DNA from: Proteiniphilum sp.
GTDB lineage: Bacteria; Bacteroidota; Bacteroidia; Bacteroidales; Dysgonomonadaceae
Reading direction: 5' to 3'
Assembly (NCBI GenBank): GCA_031255275.1
Contig: JAIRSV010000158.1
Location: forward strand, 1 to 8,592
DNA: 8,592 bases
Part shown: piece by piece, positions 1 through 7,029 of the stretch
Layout: each line of letters begins with the position of its first letter
Position numbering within the stretch: the first letter of the stretch is position 1
Translations under genes and position numbers: made by a program
Notes under the pieces: generated by a model
The model's input: the letters and a program-made list of their open reading frames with translations, nothing else
What the model was told of the DNA's origin: nothing
Databases searched by the model: none

Positions 1-710
1 TCAGGCGGCTGCTCGGAGACGGTTCGGACTGCGGAGTGCGGTTCGATTATGCCGAACAGCCCTCTCCGGACGGACTGGCACAGGCCTTTATTATCGGTGA
101 AGAATTTATCGGCAGTGACGCCGTATGTTTGGTGCTGGGGGATAATATCTTTTACGGACACGGATTTCCGTCCATGCTGCGCAGGGCGGTGCACGATGCC
201 GAAGAGGAGGCGATGGCTACCATATTCGGTTATAACGTGACTGATCCGCAGCGTTACGGCGTGGCCGAGATGGATGCGGACGGAAGGGTGCTGAGCATCG
301 AGGAGAAACCGTCCGAGCCCAAATCGAACTGGGCGGTTACGGGATTGTATTTTTATCCCAACCGGGTGGTGGAGGTCGCAAAGCAGATCGAACCTTCGGC
401 GCGGGGCGAACTGGAGATCACCTCCGTCAATCAGGTCTTCCTGCGCGAACGGAAGTTGCGGATGCAGCTCTTCGGCCGCGGATTTGCCTGGCTCGATACC
501 GGTACACACGATTCCCTTTCGGAAGCGTCAACCTTCATCGAGGTGCTGGAGAAGCGGCAGGGGCTGAAAATATCCTGCCTCGAGGAGATTTCCTGGCGGA
601 ACGGCTGGATTTCCGGCGAACAGCTGAGGGAAACAGCGCTGTCGATGAAGAACAACCCTTACGGGCAATATCTGCTTGGCCTGATACGGGACGAAAAGAA
701 AGAAATTTGA
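1..710 (+). CDS. rfbA: Glucose-1-phosphate thymidylyltransferase, 5'-truncated by the window edge
   Basis: RmlA/RfbA joins glucose-1-phosphate and dTTP to give dTDP-glucose plus pyrophosphate, the first step of the dTDP-L-rhamnose pathway in the cytoplasm. The frame is already open at the window edge (first full codon at 3, reading RRLLGDGSDCGVRFDY), so about 235 residues of a usual ~290 are present. The N-terminal nucleotide-binding GGxGTRL segment lies outside the window. A GTG at 36 is internal and not the start. Visible family motifs are QPSPDGLAQAF, the metal-binding LGDN (Asp codon at 141), EEKP, the VTGLYFY strand and FAWLDTGTH (Asp codon at 495, the second metal ligand in the family). 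The C-terminal part (QGLKISCLEEISWRNGWI) is also typical. It ends in TGA, 20 bp before rfbC, consistent with one operon. Identity is secure; only the true start is unseen. Confidence 0.97.
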   Translation, partial: RRLLGDGSDCGVRFDYAEQPSPDGLAQAFIIGEEFIGSDAVCLVLGDNIFYGHGFPSMLRRAVHDAEEEAMATIFGYNVTDPQRYGVAEMDADGRVLSIEEKPSEPKSNWAVTGLYFYPNRVVEVAKQIEPSARGELEITSVNQVFLRERKLRMQLFGRGFAWLDTGTHDSLSEASTFIEVLEKRQGLKISCLEEISWRNGWISGEQLRETALSMKNNPYGQYLLGLIRDEKKEI

Positions 711-730
711 TAATTTACTGAAGTAACCGT

Positions 731-1264
731 ATGAATATTATACAGACAGCGATAGAGGGAGTCGTGATCATCGAGCCGAAGGTATTTGGCGACGGTCGCG
801 GCTACTTTTTTGAGTCATTTTCCCGGAAAGAGTTTGAAGAAAAAGTATCCGGAACCGCTTTTGTGCAGGACAACGAGAGCCGGTCGAGATACGGCGTGGT
901 GCGGGGACTGCATTTCCAGAAACCGCCCTATGAACAGGCTAAGCTGGTGCGCGCGGTGAAGGGCAGGGTGCTGGACGTGGCGGTGGATATGCGGAAGGAC
1001 TCTCCCACCCGCGGGCAGTATCTGTCGGTGGAACTCTCCGAAGAGAACAGGCGTCAGCTCTTTATTCCCCGCGGATTTGCCCACGGCTATGCGGTGCTCA
1101 GCGAGGAGGCGATTTTTCTGTACAAGTGCGATAACTATTACGCGCCGGGCTGCGAGGGGGCGATTCTCTGGAACGACCCGCAGTTGGGCATCGACTGGCG
1201 TCTGCCTCCCGAAGACGTTATCCTTTCGGAAAAGGACCGGCGCAATCCCCCCTTTGCCGGATAA
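731..1264 (+). CDS. rfbC: dTDP-4-dehydrorhamnose 3,5-epimerase
   Basis: RmlC/RfbC epimerises C3 and C5 of dTDP-4-keto-6-deoxy-D-glucose to dTDP-4-keto-L-rhamnose. It is a cytoplasmic cupin-fold enzyme that works without a cofactor. The 177-residue product is close to the usual 175-190. The RGLHFQ motif carries the catalytic base His61, Lys71 follows in QAKLVR, the RGFAHGY motif has His118, and Tyr131 in FLYKCDNYY matches the conserved catalytic Tyr. The substrate-binding N-terminal segment (GDGRGYFFESF, residues 20-30) is also present. The start at 731 gives the expected family N-terminus (MNIIQTAIEGVVIIEP). No Shine-Dalgarno sequence is visible in the 20-bp gap after rfbA, which is normal for Bacteroidota. 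The gene appears intact and co-transcribed with rfbA. Confidence 0.97.
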   Translation: MNIIQTAIEGVVIIEPKVFGDGRGYFFESFSRKEFEEKVSGTAFVQDNESRSRYGVVRGLHFQKPPYEQAKLVRAVKGRVLDVAVDMRKDSPTRGQYLSVELSEENRRQLFIPRGFAHGYAVLSEEAIFLYKCDNYYAPGCEGAILWNDPQLGIDWRLPPEDVILSEKDRRNPPFAG

Positions 1265-1341
1265 TCCGGCTTTAAGCGAATAAGACAAACTTCACAATAA
1301 ATAATCAGTCATCCCCCTGGCGGGGACAAAGTAATTCAATC
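1265..1341 (+). other. rfbC-rfbB spacer with a small hairpin
   Basis: This 77-bp gap sits where many Bacteroidales rfb clusters carry rfbD. It contains one short perfect inverted repeat, TCCCC (1312-1316) and GGGGA (1322-1326), around a CTGGC loop. No T-tract follows, so it is unlikely to be an intrinsic terminator; it could be a processing or pausing hairpin. No remnant of a reductase frame is recognisable. Confidence 0.45.
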
Positions 1342-2379
1342 ATGGAAAAGAAAAATATTCTGATCACAGGCGGCGCCGGGTTTATCGGCTCGCATGTAGT
1401 GCGACTGTTCGTTAACCGGTATGCGGATTATCAGATCTTCAACCTCGACAGCCTGACCTATGCGGGAAATCTCTCCAACCTGAAGGACGTGGAAGGAAAA
1501 CCCAATTACAGGTTCCTGAAAGCGGACATCTGCGATTTCGAAAAGATGAGGGAGGTTTTCGCCACCTTCGAAATTACCGGTGTGATCCATCTGGCCGCCG
1601 AAAGCCATGTTGACCGGTCGATTACCGACCCCTTCTCCTTTGCGAAGACCAACGTGCTGGGAACCCTCAACCTTTTGCAGGCGGCAAGGGAAAGCTGGCA
1701 GGGAGCATACGCCGGCAAGCTCTTCTACCACGTCTCCACCGACGAGGTGTACGGAGCGCTCGGCTTCGACGGCGCCCTCTTCACGGAGGAAACCCGGTAT
1801 GACCCGCACAGCCCCTATTCCGCCTCAAAAGCCTCGTCCGATCACTTCGTCAGGGCATGCCACGACACATACGGCTTGCCTACCCTCATCTCCAACTGCT
1901 CCAACAATTATGGCCCCAACCAGTTTCCCGAAAAGCTGATACCGCTGTTCATCCACAATATTCGTCAGAATAAGCCGCTGCCCGTCTACGGAAAGGGCGA
2001 AAACGTGAGGGACTGGCTCTATGTGGAAGATCATGCGCGCGCTATTGACCTCATTTTCCACAGAGGCCGGGTCGGGGATACCTATAATATCGGCGGCTTC
2101 AACGAATGGAAGAATATCGACCTGATCCGGGTGATCATCAAAACCGTGGATCGCCTGCTGGGACGGGAAGAGGGTGCGTCGGAAAAACTGATCACCTATG
2201 TCACCGACCGCGCGGGACATGATCTGCGCTACGCCATCGACGCGACGAAGATCAAAAATGAACTCGGATGGGAACCCTCCCTCCAGTTTGAGGAGGGTAT
2301 CGAAAAGACCGTCCGGTGGTACATCGAGAATCAGGACTGGCTCGACGATATTGCCAGCGGCGCTTACCGGAATTACTGA
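1342..2379 (+). CDS. rfbB: dTDP-glucose 4,6-dehydratase
   Basis: RmlB/RfbB is an NAD-dependent extended short-chain dehydrogenase that turns dTDP-glucose into dTDP-4-keto-6-deoxyglucose, the step between RfbA and RfbC. The 345-residue product fits the family (about 330-360). The Rossmann motif TGGAGFIGSH is at residues 9-18, followed by the NLDSLTYAGN nucleotide-binding strand (34-43). HLAAESHVDRSI lies at 83-94. The catalytic STDEVYG segment is at 132-138 with the Asp134-Glu135 pair used for dehydration. The YxxxK pair is Tyr159/Lys163 within SPYSASKAS. NNYGPNQFPEKLIP and VRDWLYVEDH are further signatures. The ATG at 1342 lies four residues before the first beta strand, as expected. All key residues are present, so it should be active. 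The gene is separated from rfbC by 77 bp and ends just before a terminator shared with the convergent HTCS gene. Confidence 0.97.
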   Translation: MEKKNILITGGAGFIGSHVVRLFVNRYADYQIFNLDSLTYAGNLSNLKDVEGKPNYRFLKADICDFEKMREVFATFEITGVIHLAAESHVDRSITDPFSFAKTNVLGTLNLLQAARESWQGAYAGKLFYHVSTDEVYGALGFDGALFTEETRYDPHSPYSASKASSDHFVRACHDTYGLPTLISNCSNNYGPNQFPEKLIPLFIHNIRQNKPLPVYGKGENVRDWLYVEDHARAIDLIFHRGRVGDTYNIGGFNEWKNIDLIRVIIKTVDRLLGREEGASEKLITYVTDRAGHDLRYAIDATKIKNELGWEPSLQFEEGIEKTVRWYIENQDWLDDIASGAYRNY

Positions 2380-2391
2380 CGTCCGCTCTCT

Positions 2392-5300
2392 TCACCTTAT
2401 ATGTCCCGGCTCTCTGTTGAGGCCGGGATTTTCTTTATTCTTCAGCAGGAACTGCGAGGGGGTTATGCTAAATTCCTTCTTAAACGCCCTGGTAAAATAA
2501 GACTGGCTCTCGATACCCACGGCATACATGACCTGCTGGGCGTTCATCCCGCCCTCCGCAAGAAGTTTTGCCGCCCTCCGCAGCCGGTAGCTCAGTATGA
2601 ATTCTACGACCGACTTGCCTGTGAGCGCCTTCAGCTTGGAGTAAAGCTTGCTCCGGCTCATCAGCATCCTGGCGGCAATCGTGTTGACGTCCAGGTCGGA
2701 CTGGTCGAGACTTTCGTCGATTATTCCCGCAATTTGCTTCAGAAACAGGTTGTCCTGCCTGTTTGCCGGAATGTGCGTTATCTCCGCGAAATAATTTTTG
2801 GCATAATACTCCCTCAGCGCCTCCCGCTGCCTGAAGATATTGGCGATGGAGGTTTTCAGCAGCGTCATGTCGACCGGCTTTTCGAAGTAGAGGTCGGCAC
2901 CCGATTCGCTGCCTTCGAGCATGCTCTCTCTTCCCGATTTCGCCGTAAGCAGGATGAACGGAATGTGCGAAGTTTCCATATTGTGCTTTACGGCTTCGCA
3001 GAAACTGATCCCGTCCACCTCCGGCATCATGATGTCGCTGAGAATCAAATCAACGTCATTGTCATTCAGGTATTCGAGCGCCGGTTTTCCGTCGTCGAAA
3101 TCCACCACTTCGTACTGTTCCTCGAGCGATAATTTGATGATCATCCTCAAGTCTACGTTATCCTCGGCCAGCAGCAGCTTCCTGCTCCCGGCAGGCTCTT
3201 CGGCGGGAAGGGCGTCGGCGGGAAGGGCGCCGACAGGAAGGGCGATTTGTTCATTACTCTCGGGATAAGTCCGGTCTGTATCGCTTCCGGTTTCGAGGGG
3301 AACGGCGTTCTCTGTCTGAATCTCCCCGGGAAGGTAATAGTCGGGGGAGAGCGGTAGCCTGATCACGAAATCGCTCCCGACACAGCGCTCGCTGTATATC
3401 GTTATGCTGCCTTTGTGCAGCAGCACCAGGTTTTTCACCAGGGCCAGGCCGATACCCGTCCCCAGATGATTGTGCTGATTTTTCGACTTCACCCGGTAGA
3501 AGCGTTCGAAAACTTTAGAGATGGATTCTCCGGATATTCCCACGCCCGTATCGCTTACTGCTATCGTGAAGGTGTCACACGGGGCAGCCGGATCATCATA
3601 CTCGATGGTATGCGAATTGGCATGTTTCGACCTGAACTCTTTTACTCCCGCCTCGATGCTGATGGTATCGCCCTTGCGGGTGTACTCGAAGGCGTTGATC
3701 AGAAGATTCATGATGATCTTTTCCATCACCCTTTTGTCGAAGGGGACGTCAGACAGCTCTTCGTCACCGGTTATGATCCGGTAGTTGATCTCTTTTTGCC
3801 CGGCATATTCGAGGAAATCGCCGGCGATGGTACGGATAAATTCACCGAGGTTGCCCCGCGAAATATTCAGCGACATCATGTTGTTCTGTATCTTCCTGAA
3901 GTCCAGAATATCGTTCAGCAGGCGCAGCAGCCGCTCGGCATTGTTGTGCAGTATCCGGTAATAATATTCTCTCATGCCCTCTCCGCGCATCTTGTTGATG
4001 GTGATCATGATCAGGGACAGTGGCGTCTTCAGGTCGTGCGAAATGTTGGTGAAGAATTGCAGCTGGTTTTTATGAATCTCCTCGTTCTTCTCCTTTTCCA
4101 CCTGGTCCAGGTAGAGTTGCAGTTCCAGTTTTTTTCGCTTTCTGTAGGAGGTGAGGAGGCTGTATGAGAGGAATCCGGCGAACAGAAAGTACAGGACAAA
4201 CGCCGGGAAGCTTAGCCAGGGAGCTTGCCTCCGCTCGATGTAAATGGACGAAATGTCGCCCCAGAGTCCGTCGTTGTTGGCCGCCTGCAGTTCGAACACG
4301 TATTTTCCCGCAGGGACTTTCGAATAAAAGACTGTCCTGTTTGAGGCATCGGTGGGTATCCACCGGTCGTCATAATTTTTCAGCCGGTACCTGAACATGT
4401 TTTTATCGACATTGAGGTAATTGTCCGACGAGAGCTTGAAGCCGATATTCTGCTGCGTATGGTTCAGTCTTATTTTCGACAGGTTGTCGGAAAACTCTAC
4501 CCGTTCGCGGTGCGCGTTATTATTCAGCACCGATTGATTGTCGATGTAAAAATCCGAGATTATGGCCCGCGGTTTGACCGGGTTGAGCGTCACCCTTTCG
4601 GGGTCGACGACGGTGAATCCGCGCGTTCCGCCGAAGTACAGAAGGCCGTCTCTGTTTTTTATTGTGGACAGCGGATAGTAGACGTCGCCCTGCGTTCCGT
4701 CGGACTCTCGGAATACGACGCTGGAGCGGGTTACCGTGTTAAACATGTACAGTCCGTCGTTGGTACCCAGCCAGATTGTCAGCTCTCCGTTCCGGTCAAC
4801 GCTCCGGTTAATGCTGTATATCTCTGCGATGTCGCTTTGGAGTATGTGGGGGAAGGAGTGGAATGACTCGTTGTCCGGATCAAAGCGGAGCAGTTCATTC
4901 CCGAAAGTCCCGATCCAGACGGCTCCTCCGTCGTCGACGCAGAGGGTAGAGGCGGGATTGTTTTTTGCCGGTATGGAATACCTGCGGCACACCTTCGATT
5001 CTGCGTCGAGCGAGTAGAGCCGGTGCGACGTGATGAGCCATAACCGGTTTCCGTTATCCCGGCAGGCGTCGTAGATATAATCATTATTCATGGGATTTGC
5101 GGCGGCATCGTCAATTTCCGTATGAAAGAAGCGGTTCTCTTTGAATGAGAAAAAGGAGATGGCTGTTGTGTGTTCCAGATAGACCACCCACAGACCTGAA
5201 TCCGCTTCGAGTACGATCTTCCTGAGATTGTCGGAACGGAGCGAAAGGCTGTCGCCGGGCTGACGGCGAAAATGTGTGAGCTGTCGTGTTGCAGGATTGC

Positions 5301-6540
5301 AACGGTTCAGCCCTCCGCGGTAAGTAGCGATCCACACGTTCCCCTTTGCGTCGGTGACCGAGGTCTTCGCATTGTTGCTCGACAAGCTGCTTCTTCCCTG
5401 ATCCTTCTGCAAATAGGAGAAACGGCGTTCGCTTTTGTCGAAAATATTGATGCCTCCCCCCTCTGTCGATATCCACACTCTGTCGCCCTCTTCGGCGAAA
5501 CCGCTTACGGGTGCCCTGTTCAGTCCTCCGGGAGACAGGTAGAACGTTTCGAAGATCTTTTTTTCGTACCTGTTCACATAGGCGAGGGAACCCATATAGG
5601 TTCCGATCCAGACGTTTTTCCGGTCATCTTCGCTGATCGTCCACACGGAGTTGTTGGGAAGGGAGAATCCTTCATTTTTACTCTTCTGATAGAGGTGAAT
5701 CCCGCCCGTTTCGGTATCCAGTATGTAGAGTCCGTTCATGGCGCCGACCCAGACATTCCCTTCGTCTGAAACGTACAGGCACCTGAGGTTGATATAGTCG
5801 GAGTGCGGACAGCGGTAACGGTATACGATCTTCCCTGTCCGCAGATCTATTTTGAGTATGGAGAACCTGTTCGTCAGGAGCCACAGGGCGCCGTCCTTTA
5901 CGGTGGCGTCCACCAGCAGTGCGTTTTCGAACTCTTCTTCAAAATTAGCCCACGGCTCGATGGCTTCGCCGGAACGGTCGTAGCTGTATACCTTTCCGTA
6001 CAGAGAGAAGAAGTAAAGGTCGTCACCCTCTCCGCAGACAATCCACTTGTGCAGCGAATGCCTGTTGCCGGCAAAGCGGGGGGTGACCGGTGGTGCGTCT
6101 CTCTCACTCACGAACGAAAACCCTTCGGGGGTACTGTACCAGAGGCGGCCTTTGCTGTCGATATAAATATGAAGAAGCGGCGAATTGATGATTTTTGTAA
6201 AGCTGTCGGTTTTGTAATCATATTCATACACGCCGTGGGAAATGGATGCATAGATATTGCCGAGGCGGTCGGTAGTCAGGTTGTTGAAATAGCCGGGGGG
6301 CGTTTCGGGAGTGTCGCGAAAACAGTCTTTGTAGGATTTGTAGGTGTAGCCGTCGAAGCGGAACAGGTTCCTCCCCTGCAGTATCCACATAAAGCCCTGA
6401 CCGTCTTGCCTTATATCGGTAATACCGTCATAACTCAATCCTCCTTTGTGCGAGAGTGTGTGGATTTTCAGATCCTCAAAAGCGCGGATCCGGCAAAAAA
6501 GGCTCAGGTATAACAGGAGAAATAAAAAAAGTTTTTTCAT
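2392..6540 (-). CDS. Hybrid two-component system (HTCS) sensor kinase / AraC-type regulator
   Basis: A single-protein signalling system of 1382 residues. Residues 1-20 are a signal peptide (MKK, hydrophobic run, RIRA|F). Residues about 21-655 are beta-propeller 'reg_prop' repeats with recurrent xVWIGTxxGL strands (e.g. 262-272, 309-318, 540-547, 589-598). Residues about 690-770 are the Y_Y_Y domain (FRYRLKNYDDRW). One membrane span is at about 775-797, followed by RKRKK. The HisKA H-box is at 830-842 with His835; HATPase has an N-box at 944-953, DTGVGI at 997-1002 and GTGIGL at 1027-1032. The receiver (about 1121-1236) has Glu1126-Asp1127, phospho-acceptor Asp1169, Thr1199 and Lys1221. The AraC/HTH_18 domain is at about 1265-1366. 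In this family periplasmic ligand binding changes kinase activity and the cytoplasmic HTH controls transcription, usually of a polysaccharide utilisation locus. No susCD or hydrolase gene is adjacent, so the target is unknown. All catalytic residues seem intact. The start at 6540 is supported by the signal peptide and a -7 box just upstream. Confidence 0.95.
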   Translation of the reverse strand: MKKLFLFLLLYLSLFCRIRAFEDLKIHTLSHKGGLSYDGITDIRQDGQGFMWILQGRNLFRFDGYTYKSYKDCFRDTPETPPGYFNNLTTDRLGNIYASISHGVYEYDYKTDSFTKIINSPLLHIYIDSKGRLWYSTPEGFSFVSERDAPPVTPRFAGNRHSLHKWIVCGEGDDLYFFSLYGKVYSYDRSGEAIEPWANFEEEFENALLVDATVKDGALWLLTNRFSILKIDLRTGKIVYRYRCPHSDYINLRCLYVSDEGNVWVGAMNGLYILDTETGGIHLYQKSKNEGFSLPNNSVWTISEDDRKNVWIGTYMGSLAYVNRYEKKIFETFYLSPGGLNRAPVSGFAEEGDRVWISTEGGGINIFDKSERRFSYLQKDQGRSSLSSNNAKTSVTDAKGNVWIATYRGGLNRCNPATRQLTHFRRQPGDSLSLRSDNLRKIVLEADSGLWVVYLEHTTAISFFSFKENRFFHTEIDDAAANPMNNDYIYDACRDNGNRLWLITSHRLYSLDAESKVCRRYSIPAKNNPASTLCVDDGGAVWIGTFGNELLRFDPDNESFHSFPHILQSDIAEIYSINRSVDRNGELTIWLGTNDGLYMFNTVTRSSVVFRESDGTQGDVYYPLSTIKNRDGLLYFGGTRGFTVVDPERVTLNPVKPRAIISDFYIDNQSVLNNNAHRERVEFSDNLSKIRLNHTQQNIGFKLSSDNYLNVDKNMFRYRLKNYDDRWIPTDASNRTVFYSKVPAGKYVFELQAANNDGLWGDISSIYIERRQAPWLSFPAFVLYFLFAGFLSYSLLTSYRKRKKLELQLYLDQVEKEKNEEIHKNQLQFFTNISHDLKTPLSLIMITINKMRGEGMREYYYRILHNNAERLLRLLNDILDFRKIQNNMMSLNISRGNLGEFIRTIAGDFLEYAGQKEINYRIITGDEELSDVPFDKRVMEKIIMNLLINAFEYTRKGDTISIEAGVKEFRSKHANSHTIEYDDPAAPCDTFTIAVSDTGVGISGESISKVFERFYRVKSKNQHNHLGTGIGLALVKNLVLLHKGSITIYSERCVGSDFVIRLPLSPDYYLPGEIQTENAVPLETGSDTDRTYPESNEQIALPVGALPADALPAEEPAGSRKLLLAEDNVDLRMIIKLSLEEQYEVVDFDDGKPALEYLNDNDVDLILSDIMMPEVDGISFCEAVKHNMETSHIPFILLTAKSGRESMLEGSESGADLYFEKPVDMTLLKTSIANIFRQREALREYYAKNYFAEITHIPANRQDNLFLKQIAGIIDESLDQSDLDVNTIAARMLMSRSKLYSKLKALTGKSVVEFILSYRLRRAAKLLAEGGMNAQQVMYAVGIESQSYFTRAFKKEFSITPSQFLLKNKENPGLNREPGHIR
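2404..2436 (+). terminator. Rho-independent terminator of the rfb operon
   Basis: A perfect 7-bp stem, TCCCGGC (2404-2410) with GCCGGGA (2422-2428), can be lengthened by an inner CTC/GAG pairing with one bulged T. It is followed at once by TTTTCTTT (2429-2436). It starts 24 bp after the rfbB stop, as expected for the end of that transcript. The element lies inside the last codons of the HTCS gene on the other strand, so the HTCS C-terminal tail (roughly PGLNREPG) is encoded by terminator sequence. Read on the - strand there is no T-tract after the stem, so it is not bidirectional. Confidence 0.8.
3203..3247 (-). repeat. 15-bp tandem repeat encoding a pentapeptide linker
   Basis: Three consecutive 15-bp units (3203-3217, 3218-3232, 3233-3247) share the core GGGAAGGGCG or a close variant on the + strand. 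On the coding (-) strand they give the pentapeptides ALPVG, ALPAD and ALPAE, at about residues 1100-1114 of the HTCS protein. They lie in the Pro/Ala-rich linker between the kinase ATPase domain and the receiver. The unit length is a multiple of three, so gain or loss of copies would change linker length without a frameshift. Confidence 0.8.
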
Positions 6541-6562
6541 TATAGCAGTTTCAATTTGGTTA

Positions 6563-6570
6563 CAAAGGTA
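6563..6570 (-). promoter_or_regulatory. Bacteroidota -7 promoter box of the HTCS gene
   Basis: On the - strand the sequence reads TACCTTTG, an exact match to the TAnnTTTG -7 consensus of the Bacteroidota primary sigma factor. It lies 22 bp upstream of the HTCS ATG, implying a short leader of about 15 nt. No TTTG -33 element occurs at the usual 19-21 bp spacing; the nearest TTTG is only 10 bp upstream. The promoter may therefore depend on an activator. Position and match are seen; activity is inferred. Confidence 0.6.
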
Positions 6571-6600
6571 TTACAGTTTGCAAAATCTGTTTGTCAGGTA

Positions 6601-6615
6601 ATGTTAAATTAACAT
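6601..6615. promoter_or_regulatory. 15-bp perfect palindrome, candidate operator
   Basis: ATGTTAA and TTAACAT flank a single central A, giving a 7+7 bp perfect inverted repeat. Its near edge is about 30 bp upstream of the HTCS -7 box, placing it where an activator or autoregulator would bind. Size and symmetry suit a dimeric DNA-binding protein. Which protein binds it, if any, cannot be read from the sequence. Confidence 0.45.
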
Positions 6616-6635
6616 GACGGTGTTTACTTTGTGTT

Positions 6636-6726
6636 ATTATTCACGCTTTGCGCGTTATTCGCTTGCGGACGTTCCGGTCGAGATGAGGGCGTTGCCGAAC
6701 ACATCGCGAAGATGTGTGTGAATAAT
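6636..6726. repeat. 91-bp element with 9-bp terminal inverted repeats and an inner hairpin
   Basis: ATTATTCAC at 6636-6644 is perfectly repeated in inverse as GTGAATAAT at 6718-6726. Inside, ACACATC (6699-6705) pairs with GATGTGT (6711-6717) around a GCGAA loop. The layout resembles a small palindromic or MITE-like element, but I see no target-site duplication at the ends, and a 9-bp inverted repeat can occur by chance in AT-rich DNA. Confidence 0.35.
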
Positions 6727-6881
6727 GCGTAGCGAAAAAATTACTGCTGCGAAAGTTCCTTTTTACAAAAAACTTCCTTACATTTGCAAACGCTTCACAG
6801 CAAAGGGGAAGCGCATAATCGTTCACATAATAATCCTTCGTTTAAATGGTAACTCAACGCTTACATATTTCTTTCGCGGGA

Positions 6882-7029
6882 TCCGGCTTCGCCGGAACGG
6901 GGAAGGCTGTGGGTTACAGGATTTTACCCCCCCCCCCCCCCGCAAATTCCTGAAAATCAAACAGTTGGGCGTATTTTCGGCGCTAATGCGCTGATATACA
7001 GCGCTCTAAGGCGGGGCAACTTCACCCCG
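6882..7029. other. Hairpin cluster upstream of the LRR gene
   Basis: Three perfect short stems lie within 150 bp: TCCGGC/GCCGGA with a TTC loop (6882-6896), GCGCTG/CAGCGC with an ATATA loop (6988-7004), and CGGGG/CCCCG with an 8-nt loop (7012-7029). The 15-C tract lies between the first and second. None is followed by a T-run, so terminators are unlikely. If transcription toward the LRR gene starts upstream of them, they would form a structured 5' leader. Confidence 0.4.
6927..6941. repeat. Homopolymer of 15 C
   Basis: Fifteen consecutive C residues, bounded by A at 6926 and G at 6942. Tracts of this length are prone to slipped-strand mispairing and are known switch elements in several surface-antigen systems of other bacteria. 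Here the tract is intergenic, about 320 bp upstream of the LRR start and about 390 bp upstream of the HTCS start, and inside the start-less open frame. The exact count is also the value most likely to be wrong in a sequence assembly. Confidence 0.9.

Noticed and set aside
36..38. GTG as the start of the first gene
   Set aside because: The same frame is open to the window edge and already reads conserved RmlA sequence (RRLLGDGS) upstream, so the gene begins outside the window.
1312..1326. Intrinsic terminator between rfbC and rfbB
   Set aside because: The stem is only 5 bp and is followed by ACAAAG rather than a T-tract, so rfbB is probably still co-transcribed.
815..1809. Long open frames on the - strand opposite rfbC and rfbB
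   Set aside because: They are reverse-frame shadows of clear enzymes in GC-rich DNA and show no recognisable domain or start context.
2401..4167. + strand open frames of up to 250 codons opposite the HTCS gene
   Set aside because: The - strand frame carries all HTCS catalytic motifs; the opposing frames show none.
6625..6631. + strand TACTTTG as a promoter -7 box toward the LRR gene
   Set aside because: It is one base short of TAnnTTTG, has no -33 partner, and lies over 600 bp from the LRR start.
6641..6826. 61-codon - strand ORF
   Set aside because: It overlaps the 91-bp inverted-repeat element, has no domain or conserved-looking pattern, and is short enough to occur by chance.
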